Assembly: GCA_905214465.1 (NCBI GenBank)
Contig: CAJMMD010000045.1
Location: 1 to 7,757, forward strand
Origin: an uncultured bacterium
GTDB lineage: Bacteria > Actinomycetota > Coriobacteriia > Coriobacteriales > Coriobacteriaceae
Direction: 5' to 3'
Length of the DNA: 7,757 bases
Shown: positions 1 through 3,951 of the stretch, piece by piece
Numbering within the stretch: the stretch's first letter is position 1
Layout: each line of letters begins with the position of its first letter
Made by a program: the position numbers and the translations under genes
Notes under the pieces: model-generated
Databases searched by the model: none
Told to the model about the DNA's origin: nothing
The model's input: only the letters and a program-made list of their open reading frames with translations

Positions 1-350
1 AACAAATCCAAGTTAGACCATTTCAAATGGTTCGATGTCTGCCCGGATGCGACACTGAATGTGTCCATCCTCGCAGTATCCGGTTCTCAAGGTGCACGCT
101 GTGCGGCTGATCCGGTCCGACCGGGCCGCGCGGCAAGGAGATATATTGCCAGACCGCGAAGCCTTGTGGGACGTCAATTCCGCTCTTCACAAGTCCTACA
201 CAACATATCGCTTTCTATAGGTAATAGAAAGACTGGCGCGGATCTTCCGCACATATCAGATGATGACCCTTTGGTTCAGGAATATATAGAGATCGGTCAC
301 CTGTAAGTGTTTATCTACCCGCGCTTTTAGCAATGTAAACCGCACTTCAG
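1..350 (-). other. Gene-free segment, possible rRNA-operon leader
   Basis: I see no credible protein gene here. On the minus strand the segment lies after the rplT terminator and reads out of the window. At 81-92 it reads CCTTGAGAACCG, which resembles the boxA-like TTGAGAAC element found ahead of 16S rRNA in Actinomycetota and the TTTGAAAAC element of Firmicutes. It is followed by a stem-loop at 47-72 (GGATG and GACAC arms, one bulged G) and a perfect 7-bp inverted repeat ACCATTT/AAATGGT at 18-32. Further hairpins lie at 211-231 (8-bp arms CTTTCTAT/ATAGAAAG) and 238-250. These features suit a structured, antiterminated leader, so a 16S rRNA gene may begin just beyond base 1. That is inference; no rRNA is visible. 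Confidence 0.3.
312..339 (-). promoter_or_regulatory. Weak candidate promoter reading out of left edge
   Basis: On the minus strand TTTACA (334-339) and TAGATA (312-317) are separated by 16 bases. The -35 matches consensus at 5 of 6 positions and the -10 at only 3 of 6. It lies just after the rplT terminator, which is where a promoter for the putative rRNA leader would be expected. The weak -10 keeps confidence low. Confidence 0.22.
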
Positions 351-351
351 A

Positions 352-388
352 TAAAAAGAGGGAGCGCCGCGCACAACGCGACACTCCC
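352..388 (-). terminator. Intrinsic terminator of infC-rpmI-rplT
   Basis: On the minus strand a 12-bp stem (377-388 paired with 360-371, two G-U pairs) with a 5-base loop is followed by a TCTTTTT tract at about 353-359. It lies 21 bases past the rplT stop codon and has all parts of a Rho-independent terminator. It marks the end of the infC-rpmI-rplT operon. Confidence 0.9.
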
Positions 389-409
389 CTAGCGATTCAA
401 CAGAATCTA

Positions 410-769
410 TTAGGCCTCGAGAGCCTTCTTGGCAATGGCAGCCAGCTCGTTGAAGGACTCGATGTCCTCGTAAGCCATCTGAGCCAGGACCTTGCGGTCG
501 AGCTCGATGCCGGCAACCTTCAGGCCGTGCATGAACTGAGAGTAAGAGATGTCGTTCAGGCGAGCAGCAGCGTTGATACGGGTGATCCAGAGAGAACGGA
601 TCTCGCGCTTCTTGTTGCGGCGATCACGATACTGATACTGCAGGGAGTGCTGGACCTGCTCTTTAGCATGCTTGTAAGTACGCGAAGCGGCACCGTAGTA
701 ACCCTTCGCACGGTGCATAACGGTACGGCGCTTCTTCTTGGCGGCAACAGCGCGCTTAATACGTGCCAT
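410..769 (-). CDS. rplT: 50S ribosomal protein L20
   Basis: Encodes the 119-residue large-subunit protein L20, which binds 23S rRNA early in assembly. The length fits the family (E. coli 118). The N-terminus MARIKRAVAAKKKRR and the basic stretch YRDRRNKKREIRSLWI at about residues 47-62 are typical, and the C-terminal domain carries the usual LNDISYSQFMHGLK region. AGGAG at 780-784 sits 10 bases before the ATG, slightly long but acceptable. It is the last gene of infC-rpmI-rplT, 46 bases after rpmI, and is followed by a strong terminator. In Bacillus and E. coli L20 represses its own operon by binding leader or mRNA structures. A similar loop here through the infC leader is plausible but inferred. 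Confidence 0.98.
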   Translation of the reverse strand: MARIKRAVAAKKKRRTVMHRAKGYYGAASRTYKHAKEQVQHSLQYQYRDRRNKKREIRSLWITRINAAARLNDISYSQFMHGLKVAGIELDRKVLAQMAYEDIESFNELAAIAKKALEA

Positions 770-815
770 GTTCTATCAACTCCTAGACGGTAAAACGAAA
801 AACGGGAACGCGAAC

Positions 816-1007
816 TTAGGCGAGACGCGACTTGATGACCTTGCGGTCGGCAGCGGCGATCTCGGTCTCCTGACGGAAGCCACGCTTACGCTTGGTGGAC
901 TTCTTGCTCAGGATGTGGCTCTTGAAAGCCTTGGCGCGCATAAGCTTGCCGGTACCAGTCTTGCGGAAACGCTTCTTGGTGCCGCTGTGGGACTTCATCT
1001 TAGGCAT
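816..1007 (-). CDS. rpmI: 50S ribosomal protein L35
   Basis: Encodes L35, a 63-residue, very basic large-subunit protein. The start MPKMKSHSGTKKRFR and the run of Lys and Arg through residues 37-43 (KSTKRKR) are diagnostic of bL35, and the length is normal (about 64-66). An AAGGAG site at 1014-1019 stands six bases before the ATG. It lies between infC (32 bases upstream) and rplT (46 bases downstream), the conserved bacterial order. No internal terminator is evident in either gap, so it should be cotranscribed and share control from the infC leader. Confidence 0.97.
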   Translation of the reverse strand: MPKMKSHSGTKKRFRKTGTGKLMRAKAFKSHILSKKSTKRKRGFRQETEIAAADRKVIKSRLA

Positions 1008-1039
1008 GAAATACTCCTTAATCGGTTACAGAACACTAG

Positions 1040-1594
1040 TTACTTGCTATCGCTTGCCGCTTTATCCTCATCGAAGGCGCCCTTAATCGGGGCGAGCAGC
1101 ATAAGCATGTTACGGCCTTCCATCTTAGGCTTGGACTCGACCGTAGCGTAAGGCTTGAGATCCTCGGCGAGACGCTCGAGAACGTTAAGGCCCTGCTCCG
1201 GGTGAGCCATCTCACGGCCGCGGAACATGATGGTGATCTTAACGCGTGCGCCCTTCTTGAGGAAACGCAGAACGTGGCCCTTCTTGGTCTCGTAGTCGCC
1301 AACGTCGATCTTGGGTCGGAACTTCATTTCCTTGACCTCGACCTTGGACTGGTTCTTACGAGCAGCCTTGGCCTTCATGGCCTGCTGGTACTTGAACTTA
1401 CCGTAGTCCATGACCTTGCAGACCGGCGGCTCCGCGTTGGGAGCGATCTCGACCAGGTCGAGACCCTGATCGTCGGCGACGCGCTGGGCATCGCGGATGG
1501 CGAACAGGCCGAGCTGAGAGCCATCGACGCCAATCAAACGACACGAAGATGCAGTGATCTCGTCGTTGATGCGGGTGTCATCAGACTTAGCTAT
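1040..1594 (-). CDS. infC: Translation initiation factor IF-3, probable AUA start
   Basis: IF-3 binds the 30S subunit, prevents early 50S joining and checks the start codon and initiator tRNA. The N-terminal domain begins IAKSDDTRINDEI and ends in the family motif CKVMDYGKFKYQ. A charged linker rich in Lys and Ala follows, then the C-terminal domain with KEMKFRPKI and the RVKITIMFRGREMAHPEQG region. I place the start at ATA (1592-1594), giving 184 residues, because GGAGGT at 1602-1607 lies exactly seven bases before it. The only nearby in-frame ATG (1607-1609) overlaps that Shine-Dalgarno sequence and has none of its own; using it would add five residues (MEVGK). Rare starts (AUU, AUC, AUA) are a known infC trait that allows IF-3 to repress itself. 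Identity is certain; the start is inferred. Confidence 0.93.
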   Translation of the reverse strand: MAKSDDTRINDEITASSCRLIGVDGSQLGLFAIRDAQRVADDQGLDLVEIAPNAEPPVCKVMDYGKFKYQQAMKAKAARKNQSKVEVKEMKFRPKIDVGDYETKKGHVLRFLKKGARVKITIMFRGREMAHPEQGLNVLERLAEDLKPYATVESKPKMEGRNMLMLLAPIKGAFDEDKAASDSK

Positions 1595-1601
1595 TTTCCC
1601 T

Positions 1602-1607
1602 ACCTCC
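1602..1607 (-). promoter_or_regulatory. infC ribosome-binding site that decides the start
   Basis: GGAGGT on the minus strand, seven bases upstream of the in-frame ATA at 1592-1594. The ATG at 1607-1609 shares its final G with this site, and the ATG at 1611-1613 is in another frame and lies right after a T tract. Neither ATG has a Shine-Dalgarno sequence of its own, so the site argues for initiation at ATA. Confidence 0.65.
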
Positions 1608-1613
1608 ATTCAT

Positions 1614-1648
1614 AAAAAAATGACCCGGCGCTTCTCAGCAACCAGGTC
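1614..1648 (-). terminator. Transcription attenuator in the infC leader
   Basis: On the minus strand GACCTGG (1642-1648) pairs with CCGGGTC (1622-1628), seven pairs with one G-U. An inner three-pair stem is capped by a GAGA loop, and the hairpin is followed by A and seven T residues (1614-1620). It is a complete intrinsic terminator ending seven bases before the infC Shine-Dalgarno sequence, so it must be conditionally bypassed for infC-rpmI-rplT to be expressed. In B. subtilis this operon is controlled by L20-dependent attenuation in its leader. The location fits the same logic, but the ligand here is unproven. Confidence 0.8.
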
Positions 1649-1770
1649 GTACACATAGACTTCCTCGATTTGAGGAAGGGAATCTAAGTTGTATGACCAG
1701 TCAGCTGCTCATTGGCGCCAAAAGGTGGGAACCCTCAGGTTCCTCTTTAGGGCATTGCGGGAACAACGCC
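1621..1770 (-). promoter_or_regulatory. Structured 5' leader of infC-rpmI-rplT
   Basis: About 150 bases between the candidate start of transcription and infC hold three stem-loops in order. The first is GGAACC/GGTTCC with a 4-base loop (1728-1743). The second is a 7-bp stem CTTCCTC/GAGGAAG (1660-1678). The third is the terminator hairpin. The segment 1695-1707 could pair with the 5' side of the terminator: GGTC with GACC, and CAGC with GCTG, around a 5-by-5 internal loop. That could form an antiterminator. I did not find a T-box motif. The arrangement recalls the L20 leader of Firmicutes; that link is inference. Confidence 0.5.
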
Positions 1771-1776
1771 TTGCGA

Positions 1777-1785
1777 ATAATAACA
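1777..1785 (-). promoter_or_regulatory. Candidate extended -10 promoter for infC operon
   Basis: On the minus strand TGTTATTAT gives a TG extended -10 element followed by TATTAT (5 of 6 to consensus). The hexamer at -35 spacing (ATGTGA) is poor, which is common for extended -10 promoters. Transcription would begin near 1770, just after the upstream terminator-like repeat and just before the leader stem-loops. Confidence 0.4.
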
Positions 1786-1815
1786 CGTACAGCGCGTTAT
1801 CACATTACGTACACG

Positions 1816-1837
1816 AAAAAGGGACCTTGACCCCCTT
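1816..1837 (-). terminator. Terminator-like hairpin in the distal repeat copy
   Basis: On the minus strand AAGGG (1833-1837) pairs with CCCTT (1819-1823), optionally extended by one G-U pair, and is followed by TTTTT at 1816-1820. It is weaker than the copy behind the intact tRNA-Leu. It lies about 30 bases before the infC -10 element and could shield infC from read-through. Confidence 0.55.
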
Positions 1838-1856
1838 GAACACTCGCTTGCATGTA

Positions 1857-1879
1857 TGGTGCTCGAGACGAGACTCGAA
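1857..1879 (-). pseudogene. tRNA-Leu 3' fragment
   Basis: On the minus strand TTCGAGTCTCG, then CTCGAGC, A and CCA reproduce the T-loop half, acceptor 3' strand, discriminator and CCA tail of tRNA-Leu. The 5' acceptor strand, D arm, anticodon arm and variable arm are missing; the adjoining bases are the hairpin-rich block. It cannot give a functional tRNA. Confidence 0.65.
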
Positions 1880-1994
1880 GGGCCTTCGCTTCGCGAAGCC
1901 CCGGGCTTCGGGCGCGTGGCGCCCTCGCCACGCTCCGCTACAAACAGGCCACAGGCCTGTTTGCTTAACGCTTCGCGCGCTCACGCGAGTTCGG
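1880..1994. other. Hairpin-rich spacer between the tRNA 3' repeats
   Basis: No gene is apparent in these 115 bases, but they are dense in inverted repeats. There is a 12-base palindrome GCTTCGCGAAGC (1888-1899) and GCGTGGC/GCCACGC with a 6-base loop (1914-1933). The longest is a perfect 10-bp stem CAAACAGGCC/GGCCTGTTTG with a 3-base loop (1941-1963). The CTTCG motif recurs. None ends in a T tract on either strand, so they are not obvious terminators. They may belong to a small palindromic repeat family or to the remains of whatever separated the two tRNA 3' copies. Confidence 0.6.
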
Positions 1995-2063
1995 CACGAA
2001 AAAGGGGGCCGCAACCCCCTTGAACGCTCGCTTGCATGAATGGTGCCCGAGGCGAGACTCGAA
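1995..2063 (-). repeat. Direct repeat, copy within tRNA-Leu and terminator
   Basis: The proximal partner of 1812-1879. It contains the last 23 bases of the intact tRNA-Leu including CCA, a spacer with TGCAAGCGAGCGTTCAAGG, and the terminator. The repeat begins inside the T-arm and ends just beyond the terminator T tract. Confidence 0.8.
1999..2021 (-). terminator. Intrinsic terminator of tRNA-Leu
   Basis: On the minus strand AAGGGGG (2015-2021) pairs perfectly with CCCCCTT across a TTGCGG loop and is followed by TTTTT (1999-2003). It begins 19 bases after the encoded CCA of tRNA-Leu. Confidence 0.85.
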
Positions 2064-2127
2064 CTCGCACGTTGTTGCCAACGGTGGATTTTGAGTCCAC
2101 TGCGTCTGCCAATTCCGCCACTCGGGC
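2041..2127 (-). tRNA. tRNA-Leu (anticodon CAA)
   Basis: A class II tRNA of 87 bases with genomically encoded CCA (2041-2043). The acceptor strands GCCCGAG (2121-2127) and CTCGGGC (2045-2051) pair over all seven positions. The anticodon stem GTGGA/TCCAC encloses the loop CTCAAAA, placing the anticodon CAA at 2091-2093 (reads UUG). The long variable arm CGTTG-GCAA-CAACG is the leucine/serine type, and the T arm GCGAG-TTCGAGT-CTCGC is complete. It lies 39 bases after the transglutaminase-like gene and has its own terminator. The gap holds only a weak promoter-like sequence (TGTGATAAACT on the minus strand), so transcription may also come from upstream. Confidence 0.97.
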
Positions 2128-2166
2128 ACGCAATGCGTGAGTTAGTTTATCACAGCTTTCTACCGA

Positions 2167-3600
2167 TTAGTCCGAAAATGGAACTTCGAGCATTTCGATG
2201 AGTTCGACCGTGCGGAGCATCTCGCGCCAACGGCATCCGCGACCGTCGACCGAAGCCTCACCCATCTGGTTATCGTAAGGGTCCTCGCGCATGCCGTCGA
2301 AAGAGGGCTCAAACTCTGCCTGGAATCGATTGTTGGCCACCATACGCCACGGGTCGAGATTGCCAAAGTAGTGACGGCGGCGCCACTCCTCCCCCATCCT
2401 GCGAGCAGAAGATCCAAATGACACGTCGGCGTTGAGCCAACCGGTCTGCGGCGTATAGAACTCTGCCCAGTCGTGCGACCCCACCGAATCGGGCGCAACA
2501 TACAGGCCGCTCTGCCAACGGGCAGGCACGCCCGCGATACGGCACATGGTGATAAACGTGAGCGCCATAACGCCGCAATCGCCGCGGAGCGAATGCGCGC
2601 AGTCATCGGCAATAGATCCCAAAAGCAAGTACGGCGGCTGATAGCGATAGTCGATATGCTGCGTCAGGTAATCATAGATAGCACGGGCGCGATCGAGCGG
2701 ATCCTCGAGTCCGTCAACAACACTGGCCGTCAGCTGCTGCAGATACGGCGTAAATGCAATGTGCGGACGGTCCTCGGAAATATCCTCGGGCAGAGGCGCG
2801 TCCATACGCGGGTGAACCGGAAGTGTGCCACCGTAGACATCACAATAAGCAGCATCGATGTGATAACGATAGGTCACCGAAAATAAGTGCTCGCTCGAGG
2901 AAGACCACGAGGCGGTACGCGCCGAAGCATTCGCGGGAGCAACAGCGCCCTCCGGCGTCATGTCGAGAATCTCGACCCGAGACTGCTGACGGCAGGCAGC
3001 CGCGACGGGAAGCCAAGCGCAAACGGTCTCCCCTTCCAGAGCGCCGGGGACAGACACGGACGCTTTAAGCGTAATGACGCGAGCCAATCCGTTTTGCGAC
3101 TCCATCTCCTTGAGCATCTCGTTGCGCAGTGCTACTCCGTCCGTAGAATCGGGCCGCATGCCGGGAACCTCTTTGGGATATACGCGAAGCGAATCGAGGA
3201 AGTTGTCGAGAACGAACAGTTCGCCATCGATAAAGCGCCAGTCAATACGCTTACGATTAATCAGGTCATCAAACTGCTCTTCGGTAAACTCTGGCCACTC
3301 CTCGCGAATCATCGCAATAGCCTGATCGCGCGACACCGAAAAATGAAGCGGCGTCTCGAGCATGCGATACCGCTCGGCACGAACACAAGCAGCCAGCGAA
3401 GGCTCGGGGTTCTGCTCCAAAAGGCGATCGCAGGCAGCAACAGCCTGCGTCAAATACCCCGCATCCTTAAGACGAAGAATCTCGGGCGGTAGCCCAATAT
3501 CGAGATGGCGAAAATCATCACAGCAGACATCAACAGAGCAACCAACAGGACCTTCGTCAATAACCTTCCCATCCGAAGGCAGCACATTAATAACAGCCAT
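2167..3600 (-). CDS. Transglutaminase-like domain protein, role unknown
   Basis: A 477-residue protein whose C-terminal half holds a transglutaminase/cysteine-protease-like core. The likely triad is Cys342 in RGDCGVMALTF, His376 in GSHDWAEFY and Asp392 in LNADVSFG; the RIAGVPARWQSG stretch after the Cys is also typical. The segment before it (about 300-322, DRARAIYDYLTQHIDYRY) is the usual helical lead-in. The N-terminal 290 residues show no domain I recognise. No signal peptide or membrane segment is evident, so it is probably cytoplasmic. ATG at 3598-3600 is chosen because GGAG (3608-3611) lies seven bases upstream; a GTG at 3616-3618 would add six residues but has no ribosome-binding site. 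It has its own promoter and stands alone between fba and tRNA-Leu. Substrate and reaction (crosslinking, deamidation or peptide cleavage) cannot be told. Confidence 0.88.
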   Translation of the reverse strand: MAVINVLPSDGKVIDEGPVGCSVDVCCDDFRHLDIGLPPEILRLKDAGYLTQAVAACDRLLEQNPEPSLAACVRAERYRMLETPLHFSVSRDQAIAMIREEWPEFTEEQFDDLINRKRIDWRFIDGELFVLDNFLDSLRVYPKEVPGMRPDSTDGVALRNEMLKEMESQNGLARVITLKASVSVPGALEGETVCAWLPVAAACRQQSRVEILDMTPEGAVAPANASARTASWSSSSEHLFSVTYRYHIDAAYCDVYGGTLPVHPRMDAPLPEDISEDRPHIAFTPYLQQLTASVVDGLEDPLDRARAIYDYLTQHIDYRYQPPYLLLGSIADDCAHSLRGDCGVMALTFITMCRIAGVPARWQSGLYVAPDSVGSHDWAEFYTPQTGWLNADVSFGSSARRMGEEWRRRHYFGNLDPWRMVANNRFQAEFEPSFDGMREDPYDNQMGEASVDGRGCRWREMLRTVELIEMLEVPFSD

Positions 3601-3635
3601 ACCAAAACTCCAAGTCACTAGAACGCTTGAAGCCC

Positions 3636-3664
3636 ATTGTAGCGAGATAAAAAGAAAGCCCCAA
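3636..3664 (-). promoter_or_regulatory. Promoter of the transglutaminase-like gene
   Basis: On the minus strand TTGGGG (3659-3664) and TACAAT (3636-3641, 5 of 6 to consensus) are spaced by exactly 17 bases. The start of transcription would be near 3629, giving a leader of about 28 bases that includes the GGAG site. The -35 lies inside the 3' arm of the terminator hairpin upstream, so terminator and promoter overlap. Confidence 0.55.
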
Positions 3665-3674
3665 CAAGGGAGCC
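3649..3674 (-). terminator. Intrinsic terminator downstream of fba
   Basis: On the minus strand GGCTCC (3669-3674) pairs with GGGGCT (3657-3662), with two G-U pairs and a 6-base loop, followed by TTCTTTTT at 3649-3656. It is the only site between fba and the next gene with a proper T tract, so it probably stops fba transcripts that pass the large hairpins. Confidence 0.6.
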
Positions 3675-3710
3675 ATCAACACCGCTGAACGGTAACCATA
3701 TAACTAAAAT

Positions 3711-3795
3711 CAGACCAGTAACCCTGTAGCAAGTTAACAAAGGAGGCCCCGTTTCCCCGGAGCTGTTTCCGTCGCGCGACTTCTGGCAAAGCCAG
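3711..3795 (-). repeat. Structured intergenic repeat, half copy
   Basis: This 85-base segment matches 3810-3892 along its whole length. Shared blocks on the plus strand include GTAACCCTG, CCCCGGAGCTGTTT and CGCGACTTCTGGCAAAGCCA. It keeps the small hairpin CTGGC-AAA-GCCAG (3783-3795) but lacks the complementary right arm that lets the other copy fold back, so it is half of the element. Confidence 0.8.
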
Positions 3796-3809
3796 TAGCC
3801 ATCTTAATT

Positions 3810-3892
3810 CAGACTCGTAACCCTGCGGCGTTAAACGAAGGAAGCCCCGTCCCCCGGAGCTGTTTTCTTGGCGCGACTTCTGGCAAAGCCAG
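3810..3892 (-). repeat. Structured intergenic repeat, copy adjoining fba
   Basis: The second direct copy of the 3711-3795 unit, separated from it by 14 bases. It contains the left arm and apical hairpin of the large inverted repeat at 3840-3931. Differences from the other copy include CCCCGTCCCCC in place of CCCCGTTTCCCC. Confidence 0.8.
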
Positions 3893-3931
3893 GTGAGCGC
3901 AAAGGAAACAGTGTAGGGGGACGGGGCTTCC
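3840..3931 (-). repeat. Long fold-back hairpin 3' of fba
   Basis: A perfect 16-bp inverted repeat (3840-3855 with 3916-3931, arms GGAAGCCCCGTCCCCC and its complement) encloses a second stem. That inner stem is 3860-3869 with 3902-3911, 9 of 10 paired. Further inside are GCGC/GCGC (3871-3874 with 3897-3900) and an apical CTGGC-AAA-GCCAG hairpin (3880-3892). It starts 20 bases after the fba stop codon. The bases after it on the minus strand (TTCGTTT) form only a poor T tract, so it may act as an RNA-stabilising 3' structure, a weak terminator or a mobile palindromic repeat. Confidence 0.8.
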
Positions 3932-3951
3932 GGCGGGAAGTTTAGCGACGC

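Larger units (their letters stand above)
1812..1879 (-). repeat. Diverged second copy of tRNA-Leu 3' end plus terminator
   Basis: This 68-base segment matches 1995-2063 with one gap and about a dozen substitutions. It holds 23 bases of the tRNA 3' end including CCA (1857-1879), the following spacer, and the terminator hairpin. The acceptor arm reads CTCGAGC where the intact tRNA has CTCGGGC. The rest of the tRNA is absent. The copy could be the relic of a second tRNA gene or an attachment-type scar at a tRNA 3' end; the sequence does not decide. Confidence 0.8.

Noticed and set aside
61..306. 81-codon plus-strand frame starting at GTG, and a nearby AAGGAG-TTG frame at 146-220
   Set aside because: The longer frame has no ribosome-binding site and low-complexity Arg/Ala-rich sequence. 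The shorter one ends after 24 codons. Both lie in stem-loop-rich, leader-like sequence, and I recognise neither product.
1202..1615. 137-codon plus-strand frame antisense to infC
   Set aside because: It mirrors the codons of a certain infC gene on the other strand; such antisense frames are common in high-GC genes.
1650..1770. T-box riboswitch upstream of infC
   Set aside because: There is a leader with a terminator, but no T-box core (AGGGTGG...GCG) or specifier-loop arrangement, and the downstream genes are not aminoacyl-tRNA or amino-acid genes.
1689..2039. 116-codon plus-strand frame across the infC leader and the tRNA 3' repeats
   Set aside because: It runs through hairpins, terminators and the tRNA 3' duplicate, so any protein likeness is accidental.
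1812..2063. CRISPR-like array
   Set aside because: Only two imperfect 68-69 base copies, containing a tRNA end and terminator; no regular short repeat-spacer pattern.
3601..3618. GTG start six codons upstream of the transglutaminase-like ATG
   Set aside because: No Shine-Dalgarno sequence precedes it, and GGAG is correctly spaced for the ATG at 3600.
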